A stretch of DNA of 11,946 bases from assembly GCA_946619625.1 (NCBI GenBank), contig CAMOMF010000091.1, positions 1 to 11,946 on the forward strand, written 5' to 3'. Position 1 is the stretch's first letter; the number at the start of each line of letters is the position of its first letter. The stretch is from an uncultured Bacteroidales bacterium. Its GTDB lineage: Bacteria; Bacteroidota; Bacteroidia; Bacteroidales; Paludibacteraceae. The translations under genes were made by a program, and so were the position numbers. Below are positions 1-7,647 of the stretch, piece after piece. The notes below the pieces were generated by a model. It was not told where the DNA came from and made no database searches. It was given only the letters and a program-made list of their open reading frames with translations.

Positions 1-2
1 CA

Positions 3-46
3 TATGGTTATCTTATGGTCATCTTATGGTTATCTTATGGTTGTTG
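3..46. repeat. 11-bp tandem repeat array A (four units)
   Basis: Four head-to-tail 11-bp units start at 3, 14, 25 and 36. The first three read TATGGTTATCT, TATGGTCATCT and TATGGTTATCT. The fourth keeps TATGGTT and then diverges. The array may extend beyond the left edge of the window. It lies downstream of the OmpA-family gene, whose stop is at 123-125. A short inverted repeat (CTTATG, 8-nt loop, CATAAG; 34-53) overlaps its end, but it is AT-rich and has no U-tract, so I do not call it a terminator. No function is evident. Confidence 0.85.
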
Positions 47-63
47 TCATAAGGAGTAACCCG

Positions 64-96
64 AATGGTATTACAATGGTATTACAATGGTATTAC
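64..96. repeat. 11-bp tandem repeat array B (three perfect units)
   Basis: Three perfect copies of AATGGTATTAC start at 64, 75 and 86. A degenerate fourth unit (97-107, TCTTGTCTTAC) runs on towards the end of the OmpA-family gene. The period matches array A, 17 bp away, and both share the core ATGGT, so they probably come from one expansion that diverged. The copies are identical, which points to recent duplication or active slippage. The stretch is too short and too close to the gene end to hold a conserved gene. Confidence 0.88.
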
Positions 97-122
97 TCTT
101 GTCTTACCTCTTGACCATGAAA

Positions 123-1760
123 TTACAGTTGCAGTATCTCGATTTCGACGCGGCGGTTTTGTGCGCGGCCCTCTTCGGTCTCGTTGTCCGCGATGGGTTC
201 GGTTTCGCCGCGACCTTCAGTGGCGATACGGTCTTCGGCAATGCCACGTTTGACAAGTTCGTCACGGATAGCATTGGCACGACCCTCAGAAAGGCGTTGG
301 TTGAAGTCGTCTTTGCCGACTGAATCGGTGTGACCGATAATTTTGATGCGTCCGTTGGGGTTCGCCTGCAGGAAGTTGTAGAGGGTGTTCAGCGCGTCTT
401 CCGAGCCGGGCAGGATAGTTGTCTGGTTCGTTGCGAAGTTCATGTTGTGGAGGATGAAGGTCTGGCCAATAATAACTTCGGGTTCTTCAATCACCTCTTC
501 AATCTTCGGCAGCGGACGGAGTTGAACGGTTACACTATCGACAGTACCCGGCTCCACAATGGCAAAACTAACCGAGTCGGCGTAGTAGTCGCCTTTCTGG
601 ATACGCATGATGTACGACCCTTTGGGGTAACTCTTTGCCATGCGGCCTTTCTTGATTTCGCGTCCTTGAATAGTTGTACGCTGTTTGCTCTCGTTGAAGA
701 CTTGCACTTTGGCGTTGGTGGGTTCGCCGTTCTCGTCCACAATCTTGAGGATGAAATAGGACGGTTGCACGGGGGCGGGATAGTTGATTTTCTTACCTAC
801 TTCGAACTGCACGGTGAACTTGATACCAGCAAAGAGGTTGTTCATCTTGTTGTCGCTGAGGACGGAATTGCTACCGGTGGGTTCCTCACTCTTGGCATTG
901 GTGTAAACCAACGGTTGTGCAGCCTCGCCGCCATTCATGTTCATGAATCCGTATTCGGCGAAAAGTGCGATGCGATAGTGTACGTCCTGACGGCTGAAAG
1001 GCTCGTATTTGGGACGTCTGCCACGCTGTCCGCCACGATTGTTATTACGGCGGCGGTCTGCGGGTGCCTGAATCCATTGGTCGAGGTCAAGTCCCAGTTC
1101 GAGTGCAGCGCGTACATCCGGTTGCTTGAGGGTGAGTTTGCCCTTGTATCCCTCGGCGTTTTTATCCACATGGTGCAAGCCGAGTCCGTGTGAGTTGCCG
1201 CCAATTTCGCCGGCAAGGGTGGGGTCGTACGCCACTACATCGTAGTCGCCATAGTTATTGTAGTTAGCAAAGATGCCGTAACCCACTTTGGCACCGGCGA
1301 GGAAGTAGAAACTGCCAAACTGTGCACCGAGCATTAGGGGTACGGAGGCATAGATGCCGTTGCGCGTCTCCCGCCAGTTGTAAAAACGGTAGATATAGGT
1401 GAGGTTGTACGGATCGACCATGTCGCGGGATATACCAAAGGCGTATTTGCTTGTAGAGCGCAGCCACTCGGCTTCAACACCCACATCGAATAGGAAATGT
1501 CCAGCCTGCAGTTCGTATCCGAGTCCGAGTCCGAGTCCGGGGCCGCCGAACAGGGATTTGTTGGAGAAGTCGTAGGATCCCAAATTTCCGGCACTGACCG
1601 ATTTATTGTATGCGCTCATGCCATCGAGCATTCCCGCCCATCCGGCTTTGGCATAGAGGTTGATATAGTGGTGTGTTCCTGCTTCCTGTGCCGTCATCGA
1701 GAGACTGAACACAACCAAACCCAAAATAATATAAACTCGTTTCATATCAGTGATTTTCAT
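123..1760 (-). CDS. OmpA-family outer-membrane protein with peptidoglycan-binding C-terminus
   Basis: 545 residues. A signal peptide ends near SMTAQ (residue 25). It is followed by a region rich in alternating aromatic and glycine residues (about 28-325) that looks like an outer-membrane beta-barrel. A carboxypeptidase-regulatory-like beta-sandwich follows (about 333-416), then an acidic linker (about 419-428). The OmpA C-terminal domain (about 435-543) contains IIGHTDSVG, LSEGRA and NRRVEIE. D479 and R494 sit 15 residues apart, as do the two residues that bind diaminopimelate in E. coli OmpA, so binding to peptidoglycan is expected. The barrel region carries an odd Arg/Asn/Gly-rich stretch at about 236-251. 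Translation could also start at the ATG at 1745 (MKRVYII...), which gives a more typical 20-residue signal. The gene starts 18 bp after the stop of the upstream adhesin gene, so the two are probably co-transcribed. The family call is firm; the specific role is not known. Confidence 0.93.
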   Translation of the reverse strand: MKITDMKRVYIILGLVVFSLSMTAQEAGTHHYINLYAKAGWAGMLDGMSAYNKSVSAGNLGSYDFSNKSLFGGPGLGLGLGYELQAGHFLFDVGVEAEWLRSTSKYAFGISRDMVDPYNLTYIYRFYNWRETRNGIYASVPLMLGAQFGSFYFLAGAKVGYGIFANYNNYGDYDVVAYDPTLAGEIGGNSHGLGLHHVDKNAEGYKGKLTLKQPDVRAALELGLDLDQWIQAPADRRRNNNRGGQRGRRPKYEPFSRQDVHYRIALFAEYGFMNMNGGEAAQPLVYTNAKSEEPTGSNSVLSDNKMNNLFAGIKFTVQFEVGKKINYPAPVQPSYFILKIVDENGEPTNAKVQVFNESKQRTTIQGREIKKGRMAKSYPKGSYIMRIQKGDYYADSVSFAIVEPGTVDSVTVQLRPLPKIEEVIEEPEVIIGQTFILHNMNFATNQTTILPGSEDALNTLYNFLQANPNGRIKIIGHTDSVGKDDFNQRLSEGRANAIRDELVKRGIAEDRIATEGRGETEPIADNETEEGRAQNRRVEIEILQL

Positions 1761-1778
1761 TATGTTTGTCTATGATGA

Positions 1779-4346
1779 TTAGTAAACGAAGATTTTGAAG
1801 TTCTGTTTCATTTTTCCGGCGCGAACATCCACAATGTACAGTCCGCTTTGGTTGAAGAAAATCTGCACGCTGCCATCCTCACGGGCGAAGGATTTCTCCT
1901 CCACTTTGTTTCCGCGCACATCGTAAGTGGTGGCGGTGCCATCCTCTTCGGCATTGACATAAATCCATCCACCGGCGGCAACGGAGAGTGCGTTGACGGT
2001 GATGTTGTTGCGCCATTCAACGTCTTCACCCACATTCTCCAAATGGTAGTATTTGGTCGGGCAGGTGCACACTTGCGTATTGTTGGCGGTTTGCATGCAT
2101 ACATAGTACTCGCTACTGAAGTCTATTTCGTCGAGACTGAGTGTAGGACCGGTTTTGCCCTCCATGGGTTCGCCGTCTTTGTACCATTGGTAACTAACGA
2201 AATCGTAGCCTGTTTTTTCGGAATTATAGACAGCGAGGACATCGTCCCAACGGCGTGCGAGCAGTTTGTTCGGGTCGAAGGGCACGGAGTATCCGATAGT
2301 CATAGTGGTGTCTCCACAACCGGTGCTGATCTCAATAGTGAAAGAGTAGTCATCGCCCTCTTCGGCGCCTTCCGGAATATTCAGCACGAATGAGTTTGGT
2401 CCAAAGGAAAGGTCGGAGGTCTTGAATCCATTCTGTTTGGCTTTATCGTTGAACGAGTAGGTGCAGTTGCTGTTATTGATGGCTGTACCGGTGTTGTTGT
2501 AATGGAGCGTGAGTTTGCGGTTTTCGCAGATATTGTCAATCGTGTCGAGGATAGTTAGTTCCAGTTTGCCGATATTGACGGTGATAGGAATGGTGTCGAT
2601 TGCCATCTGACCGGCACAGAGGTTGCTTGATTCGCGCTCGATGATGGCGTATGCCTGGTAAACGGCGGTGTTGGCATAGTAGTGGTCCACAGCTATGCCG
2701 GTACCTTTTTGACCGTCACCGAAATCCCACGTGATATTGCTGATAGCGTAATTGGCGTCGCACTGGAAATGAACAGTGTCGCGTCCGCAGAGTACGTTTT
2801 GACTATTGGCGGAGAAGCGTTCTCCGTTGATCATGATATACTGCTCCAAGGGAACAGTTGCGCCACCGGCAGAATAACCGTAACTTTCGTTTTCGGTGAA
2901 GCCATAAACGTGCGCGATGAAATTGCCGTTATCACTCTTAAGAGTATGTGAAGACGCGGTAGTGCCGAGGCTCTTTTGTGCAAAATAGTAGGAAGAAGAG
3001 CCGTCAACCAGTGCGAAATCGGCAGAGATGTCGGCACCATCCAGCGTCATAGAGGTGGGGTCATTCGTAACGATGTTGGTGTAGTGGTAAGTGGTACCGT
3101 TGTCACTGCTATAGGTGGCAAAAGTGACTTGGTCTATTTGTTGCTCGATAGGGTTAATCCACAGCATGGCGGGGTCGCCGTTGTTGTTCTTGTCGCCATC
3201 GTATTGTTGCGAAACGATGAACAGGTGTACCGCGCAAGGGCAGGATGTGGTGAGCATGCAACTGGTGCCGTTTACCAGCGGGGAAGAGAGACTGCCGTAC
3301 TCCTCGCCAATCTCGAACTGCCAGTACTGTTTCGTGTCCACCGAGAAATCGAAAGTGTGCACCAGGTTGCCGTTGATGCGCACCTCGGTTCCATCGTTCA
3401 GTGCCATGACACGAATAATATCACGTTTGCGGTTCTTTGACGCTGTGATGGCGAAGGTGTTGCCCCAATATTGCGTAGGCATGGCTTGCGAGAAGATATG
3501 GTCGCGCTGCTTTTTCTGATAGGGGATATTGGTGTGGGGGCAGCCCTGGAAAACAGCAATATGTTTGCCATTACGCGCCTCAACACGTGTGCCGCTGAGG
3601 GCACCGGCAACATCGTCTTTCTTTCCGGTCCAAACATAATAAACCTGCCCCTTCATGAGTACGGGAGTCGTCAGTTTGTCTCCGGGCTTGAAGTTTGCCA
3701 ACGCCTGCTCTTCTGCCGTAAGGATATATCCGTTGTTTTGGCGATAGATAGCGTCATTAACGGCTTTGGTAGGAACGGTAGGGTAGTAATCCACTACGGT
3801 GTTGTCCTCTGCCGCGATGATGGCAAAGTGTGAGCCCTGCGTATCACTCGGGCCGGCGTGGTCAGAGGGGGTGAACGTCTGCACCATGTACTTGTCCAGC
3901 AACGAAGCCGTCGGGATGACGTTGGTGGCGTCGAATGTCGCCCTCTTGTAGTTGGTGGCAAATAGGGCAATGTCCTCGGTGGAGGTGATATGCAGCGCGC
4001 AAGTATCCACTACTTCGGAGCGAACTGCGTAGCATACTTTACCCGTTGCCGCCATGGCATTGCGGGCGTTGTCGGCAAGAACGCTGCCGTCTTGGTAGAT
4101 CTCCACCAACTTCATCTCGTTGGCAGTAACGGCTACATTTTCCGAGTAGCCTGTGAACGGGTTGGCAATGGTGACATTGCAATCGTTACGTGAGGAGATG
4201 GACAGCGACAGCGTCAGCGAGTTGTTGTCGTCCTGATCCGCCTGAAGGAATGTAACCCAGAAGTCTTTCCCTTCCGTGGTCTGCGCAAAGACATTTCCTG
4301 CTAAAAGCAGGGACATGCATACCAAAAAAAATCGAATTGTTTTCAT
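1779..4346 (-). CDS. Large secreted IgGFc-binding/PKD-domain protein with T9SS-type C-terminus
   Basis: 855 residues. The signal peptide MKTIRFFLVCMSLLLAGNVFA (1-21) is followed by TTEGKDFWVTF, a typical opening of the IgGFc-binding N-terminal domain. That domain runs to about residue 500; its hallmarks include SHFAIIAAEDNT (172-183) and HIAVFQG (262-268). A PKD domain (about 515-592) shows WDFGDG at 540-545. A second beta-sandwich (about 595-690) and an Ig-like segment with SYQWYKDG (718-725) follow. The last 75 residues (YDVRGNKV, then SGLYIVDVRAG, ending KIFVY) match the pattern of type A sorting domains used by the type IX secretion system, so export to the surface or medium is expected. 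Cysteine pairs at 363/369/371 and 750/760/762 may form disulfides. The protein is probably a surface adhesin or binding protein; the ligand is unknown. It shares a transcript with the OmpA-family gene downstream. Confidence 0.88.
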   Translation of the reverse strand: MKTIRFFLVCMSLLLAGNVFAQTTEGKDFWVTFLQADQDDNNSLTLSLSISSRNDCNVTIANPFTGYSENVAVTANEMKLVEIYQDGSVLADNARNAMAATGKVCYAVRSEVVDTCALHITSTEDIALFATNYKRATFDATNVIPTASLLDKYMVQTFTPSDHAGPSDTQGSHFAIIAAEDNTVVDYYPTVPTKAVNDAIYRQNNGYILTAEEQALANFKPGDKLTTPVLMKGQVYYVWTGKKDDVAGALSGTRVEARNGKHIAVFQGCPHTNIPYQKKQRDHIFSQAMPTQYWGNTFAITASKNRKRDIIRVMALNDGTEVRINGNLVHTFDFSVDTKQYWQFEIGEEYGSLSSPLVNGTSCMLTTSCPCAVHLFIVSQQYDGDKNNNGDPAMLWINPIEQQIDQVTFATYSSDNGTTYHYTNIVTNDPTSMTLDGADISADFALVDGSSSYYFAQKSLGTTASSHTLKSDNGNFIAHVYGFTENESYGYSAGGATVPLEQYIMINGERFSANSQNVLCGRDTVHFQCDANYAISNITWDFGDGQKGTGIAVDHYYANTAVYQAYAIIERESSNLCAGQMAIDTIPITVNIGKLELTILDTIDNICENRKLTLHYNNTGTAINNSNCTYSFNDKAKQNGFKTSDLSFGPNSFVLNIPEGAEEGDDYSFTIEISTGCGDTTMTIGYSVPFDPNKLLARRWDDVLAVYNSEKTGYDFVSYQWYKDGEPMEGKTGPTLSLDEIDFSSEYYVCMQTANNTQVCTCPTKYYHLENVGEDVEWRNNITVNALSVAAGGWIYVNAEEDGTATTYDVRGNKVEEKSFAREDGSVQIFFNQSGLYIVDVRAGKMKQNFKIFVY

Positions 4347-4386
4347 TATTTTATTGTGTTATGTTTTTTGCTTTTATTTCACGCTG

Positions 4387-4394
4387 CAAAATTA
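4387..4394 (-). promoter_or_regulatory. Candidate Bacteroidota -7 box for the adhesin/OmpA pair
   Basis: The minus strand reads TAATTTTG from 4394 to 4387, a perfect match to the Bacteroidota -7 consensus TAnnTTTG, 40 bp before the adhesin start codon. I see no good -33 TTTG at the usual 19-21 bp spacing. The sequence running on from the box (CAGCGTGAAATA) is nearly the same as that at the SGNH operon promoter. It lies downstream of the terminator at 4461-4497, as an independent unit would require. Confidence 0.5.
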
Positions 4395-4460
4395 CTATTT
4401 ATTTTCCAAATAAAGGCGGAAGAATTGACGAAAAATGTGTAAAAAATGACGGAATATACG

Positions 4461-4497
4461 AAAAACACCCCGCAAACGCGTGTTCGCAGGGTGTTTT
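4461..4497 (-). terminator. Rho-independent terminator closing the SGNH/receptor operon
   Basis: On the minus strand AAAACACCC (4497-4489) pairs perfectly with GGGTGTTTT (4470-4462). The loop itself contains further pairing (GCG with CGC; AAC with GTT). The descending arm ends in five U residues (4465-4461). The hairpin begins 12 bp after the TAA of the triple OB-repeat gene and precedes the adhesin promoter. It therefore separates the two transcription units. Confidence 0.8.
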
Positions 4498-4509
4498 GGG
4501 GACGATTTT

Positions 4510-5724
4510 TTACTTCACCTCTACTCCGAGAACAGAATACTTGACATTGTTCTTGATGATGTAGATTTGGCCGTTTTCGATTACTTTGATGCCTGTTTGT
4601 TCGGCTGAAATGTTCGAAATGGCGCTGGTAGGATCGGTGAGCGAAACTTTGCCACTGGTGAGTTCAATCATTTCCACTTCGGCGTTCTCGCCCTCAGCAG
4701 CCTTGTAGTAGTGTTGAATCATGCCGGTGCAATAAACGAGCGTGCCGACAGGGATGTCTTCGGTGTACGCGCCGCGATAAACTTGGAAGTTGTAGGTGGG
4801 GGCACTCATATCGTCGCACATGAAGAACGAGATGTTTTTGTATTGTGCGCTATAAGGAGTGGCAATGCTATCCACATAGCCGACAACAAGGTACTCCTCT
4901 TTGCTTGTGGCACCTTTCTCAAGTTGCATGCCGATACGGTATGCTTCGGCTACGGTGACACGAGTGATAGGCTGTGCCGGAGCCTTGGCAATGAGTTTCA
5001 CGTTTGGAGCGTTGAACTCTACTACATCGCGATTTTGATCTACATAGTGCATAATCTTACCGGAAACGAGAACCGTATCGCCGTTCGCTGCGAGTTGGTC
5101 CATTGCGCCGTTGTACACTTGGAACCATTTGCCGTTGTCTTCGCACTTGACGAAGAACGTTTGTGTCATATTGTTTTGGTTTGTGTAGGTGAGTGAGTCC
5201 ACTGTGACAACAATCTCAAACACCTCGTCAGAATATGCACCTGCGGTGAGCGACTCGCCCTCTGCGATAATGCCGCAGACCGTTTCATCGCGAACGGTAT
5301 CCACAACTACCACCTGTTGCTGGAGGATCTCAACAGTGCTATTAACCAACTCTGCTACGTTGGTAGTACCCGACTTGTTGACATAGTGCATCAGTTTACC
5401 GGTCACTTTCACTTGGTCGCCTTTGTTCACGGCTGATGCTCCCTGGGGCATAACACCTTTATACACTTGCAGGGTCTTGGCCGTTTCTTGGGCAGTCTTG
5501 CCGATGTAGAACGTTTGCTCGTTTTTGTTGGTGAGTGTACCCGCGCCGCCATCGGTTACGTAGCCCGTTACCTCTACGATGGCAACGACTTGGTCAACGG
5601 TGAGTGTGTCGCCGGCATTGAGTGCCTTGGCTGCATCGTAAGCGGCATCGCAGTCCATTACCGTTTGAGCGTTCATGCTCATTGCAGCCAATACGGCTGC
5701 GCATAATGTGAGAAATTTCTTCAT
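4510..5724 (-). CDS. Secreted protein of three OB-fold-like repeats
   Basis: 404 residues. The signal peptide is MKKFLTLCAAVLAAMSMNAQ, with no lipobox cysteine, so cleavage by signal peptidase I is expected. The body is three diverged copies of one module of about 115 residues. QVYKG/QVYNG/QVYRG (86, 202 and 314) is followed about 20 residues later by VTGKLMHY, VSGKIMHY and CTGMIQHY. This strand pattern, and the V.GYV strand before it, fit the OB-fold domains common in secreted Bacteroidota proteins. Such domains often bind nucleic acids or oligosaccharides; the ligand here is unknown. The C-terminus (about 379-404, IENGQIYIIKNNVKYSVLG) resembles the first half of a T9SS sorting domain and stops there. 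The gene starts 39 bp after the lipoprotein gene and is followed at once by a terminator, so it is the last gene of its operon. The leader is A-rich with no Shine-Dalgarno sequence. Confidence 0.85.
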   Translation of the reverse strand: MKKFLTLCAAVLAAMSMNAQTVMDCDAAYDAAKALNAGDTLTVDQVVAIVEVTGYVTDGGAGTLTNKNEQTFYIGKTAQETAKTLQVYKGVMPQGASAVNKGDQVKVTGKLMHYVNKSGTTNVAELVNSTVEILQQQVVVVDTVRDETVCGIIAEGESLTAGAYSDEVFEIVVTVDSLTYTNQNNMTQTFFVKCEDNGKWFQVYNGAMDQLAANGDTVLVSGKIMHYVDQNRDVVEFNAPNVKLIAKAPAQPITRVTVAEAYRIGMQLEKGATSKEEYLVVGYVDSIATPYSAQYKNISFFMCDDMSAPTYNFQVYRGAYTEDIPVGTLVYCTGMIQHYYKAAEGENAEVEMIELTSGKVSLTDPTSAISNISAEQTGIKVIENGQIYIIKNNVKYSVLGVEVK

Positions 5725-5763
5725 AATTTTTATTTGGTTTTAATGATTTGTGTTGTCAAAATC

Positions 5764-7581
5764 TTATTCTGCGGTATTTTCCTCCTCCTCGGGTTCGGCT
5801 ACCAACAGTTGCTGAATCTCCCAAGTCGGTGCCGAAGTCAGTTCTCCGGTGGTGGTGTTGTACTGGAATGCAATGACGATAGATTCGTTGTTGTATTTCG
5901 ACAAATCGAACTTGCCGGAACTGAGGAATGTCCAGTTGGAACCGTCCGGAATACTATCAGGGAACTCGAGGTGCTCCCATTCCGTAGTGGTGACATCGCC
6001 GGTGAAATTGTTTGTTACCATTACTTTCAGCCATTCTTTATTGTACTGCTCGTTGCCATAGCGAACGGCGTGCATGAATGTCAGATAGGGCTTTTCGCTC
6101 TTCTTTAGGCGGATTTTGGGAGAAATGAGCCAGTCCTCCACGGGGTGGTTGGTGCCGCTCACATAGGCGGATGCGGTCATGCCATACGCTGCCTGATAAC
6201 GCCATACGTAGTTCAAGCCGTCCAGGTTGACGTGCTGAATGGTAAAGTCCGCCTGACCGTCTCCTACGAACGGGGTGGTGTAGTAGGTGGAGATATTTGC
6301 CACCCATGCACTGCCCAGAACAAAAGACATCACGTCGTCCACGAAACCGGTGTTCATCACAAACTCTGTGCCGTTGTACGTCCATTCGTCCGCCGTTACG
6401 CCGGAAGTGCCGCTATAGGCAATGAGGTAAATCTGTTTCTCTTGCGGGTAGCGATACGTGTCTTGCAAATAGGTGAGAATGACCTCTTCCGGTTTCTCAA
6501 TCGTATAGACGTTCAGGCTCTCATACACTTTCTTGGGCAGCGCTTCGGCAACGGTGAGTTGGTCGTTTTGGTATAGTTGCCAAGTGCCTGCAGAGAGTTG
6601 ATAGATAGCCGACTTGATAATCGTGTCTTTCGGGAGAGCAGAGATGCGGGCGGGACGAGTGGGTGCCGGCGTAGTGGAATGGGAAACATACACGGCATTC
6701 TGGATGACGGGTTCTCCCGCTGAGATGGAGTAGATACCCTTTATTGTCAGTTGGTCGCCTTGTGCTATTCCTTTGTCTTGGAACACTTTCGCGCCGGTCT
6801 CGTCCACAAGTCCATAGACATAGATAGAGTCATTGCCATCCACGAGGTAGAAACGTCCGTTTCGGGCGGATTTAATCGTGCCAACCATTCCGGAAAGTTG
6901 GTGCTCGATGTCCTCCTGTGCCGCTAAGAAATCGCCGATAGAGCATACATAGGGCAGGGGTGGGTAGATTGTGTCAGGCTGCTCCTGCAGGTACTTATAA
7001 TCAACAACCAGAATTTTGCCCTCTTCGGAAAGGGGGAACTTGTTGGCGAGAAATGCCGGAATGCCTGCAACAGTCTCGCTGTTGAGGTAGTTGGCTCCGC
7101 GTCCGCCCCAAATAGCACGGTAGTCTGCCTCTTCCAGCGTATATGCTCCGGCGGTCTTGAACGCCTGCACCCTTGCACTCTTGCCTTCATAAAGAGGGTA
7201 GGTGACGTTGCAGATAGTGCCGGCATCCAGGTAGGGGAACTTGTACGCCATAAACATGGGCAGATAGATGTCGGGGCCGGCGTCTTCGGTAAACGCTTTC
7301 AGTGAAGCAATCTTTTTCCATTCTGCGTAGGCTGACGAGTCCTCTTCGGTACACAGCGAAAGGGCTTTTTGCTCGTAAACCGACGGAACGGTGTCATTCC
7401 CCTTGTAGGTGCATTGTTTGCTGATGATGGCAACATCATCGCCGGTGAGCGTATATGTCATCGACGTGCGCACATCTTTGGGCTGGTAGTCATGGTTGTC
7501 CAACTGCTTCTCGTCGAAATAATTCGAGCACGAACCCAGTGCCATGGCACCGACCAAACCGAGAAATATATATCTTTTCAT
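5764..7581 (-). CDS. Surface lipoprotein with KFP repeats, OB-like module and choice-of-anchor-J-like C-terminus
   Basis: 605 residues from the ATG at 7581. The signal peptide MKRYIFLGLVGAMALGSC has lipobox LGSC, with acylated Cys18, and the next residues (SNYFDEKQ) include acidic ones. A repeated segment occurs at 107-131 (LPMFMAYKFPYLDAG) and 174-198 (IPAFLANKFPLSEEG), with a weaker third copy at about 367-390. An OB-like module (about 226-300) contains SGMVGTIKS, YVYG and GDQLTIKGIYS. The C-terminal 140 residues (EDWLISPKIRL, YLTFMHAVRYG, WTFLSSGKFDLS, IVIAFQY) match the choice-of-anchor-J/cleaved-adhesin beta-sandwich. An acidic tail ends the protein. It probably sits at the cell surface as partner of the TonB-dependent receptor encoded just upstream, in place of a SusD. 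Starts at 7584 or 7608 are in frame but lie inside the adjoining 8-bp repeat; 7581 gives the most typical signal peptide. The substrate is unknown. Confidence 0.88.
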   Translation of the reverse strand: MKRYIFLGLVGAMALGSCSNYFDEKQLDNHDYQPKDVRTSMTYTLTGDDVAIISKQCTYKGNDTVPSVYEQKALSLCTEEDSSAYAEWKKIASLKAFTEDAGPDIYLPMFMAYKFPYLDAGTICNVTYPLYEGKSARVQAFKTAGAYTLEEADYRAIWGGRGANYLNSETVAGIPAFLANKFPLSEEGKILVVDYKYLQEQPDTIYPPLPYVCSIGDFLAAQEDIEHQLSGMVGTIKSARNGRFYLVDGNDSIYVYGLVDETGAKVFQDKGIAQGDQLTIKGIYSISAGEPVIQNAVYVSHSTTPAPTRPARISALPKDTIIKSAIYQLSAGTWQLYQNDQLTVAEALPKKVYESLNVYTIEKPEEVILTYLQDTYRYPQEKQIYLIAYSGTSGVTADEWTYNGTEFVMNTGFVDDVMSFVLGSAWVANISTYYTTPFVGDGQADFTIQHVNLDGLNYVWRYQAAYGMTASAYVSGTNHPVEDWLISPKIRLKKSEKPYLTFMHAVRYGNEQYNKEWLKVMVTNNFTGDVTTTEWEHLEFPDSIPDGSNWTFLSSGKFDLSKYNNESIVIAFQYNTTTGELTSAPTWEIQQLLVAEPEEEENTAE

Positions 7582-7637
7582 CATTTGCACATTTATATAT
7601 TTACACATTTTCTCATTTGCTCATTTACACATTTTGC
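7582..7637. repeat. 8-bp tandem repeat (seven units) abutting a start codon
   Basis: Seven consecutive octamers start at 7582, 7590, 7598, 7606, 7614, 7622 and 7630, with plus-strand consensus CATTTnCa (CATTTGCA, CATTTATA, TATTTACA, CATTTTCT, CATTTGCT, CATTTACA, CATTTTGC). On the coding strand the unit is nnnAAATG, so six of the seven carry an ATG. The array fills most of the 66-bp gap between the receptor stop (7648) and the lipoprotein start (7581). It may act as leader, spacer or only as slippage-generated filler. Confidence 0.85.
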
Positions 7638-7647
7638 TAATTGCGCT

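Noticed and set aside
34..53. Hairpin CTTATG/CATAAG as terminator of the OmpA-family gene
   Set aside because: The stem is six AT-rich pairs with no U-tract, and it arises from the repeat unit.
1..118. CRISPR array from the repeated units at the left end
   Set aside because: Units are 11 bp, directly adjacent and without spacers, so they are simple tandem repeats.
330..1193. Plus-strand open frame (287 codons) opposite the OmpA-family gene
   Set aside because: Antisense to a clear OmpA-family protein, with no recognisable domain or start signal.
7579..7608. Start of the lipoprotein gene at 7608 (MCKYINVQMM...)
   Set aside because: The first nine codons would be encoded by the 8-bp repeat itself. 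The ATG at 7581 gives a standard lipoprotein signal peptide.
7582..7637. CRISPR or regulator-binding array from the octamers
   Set aside because: No spacers, and the units are too short and degenerate for CRISPR. A binding role is possible but nothing shows it.
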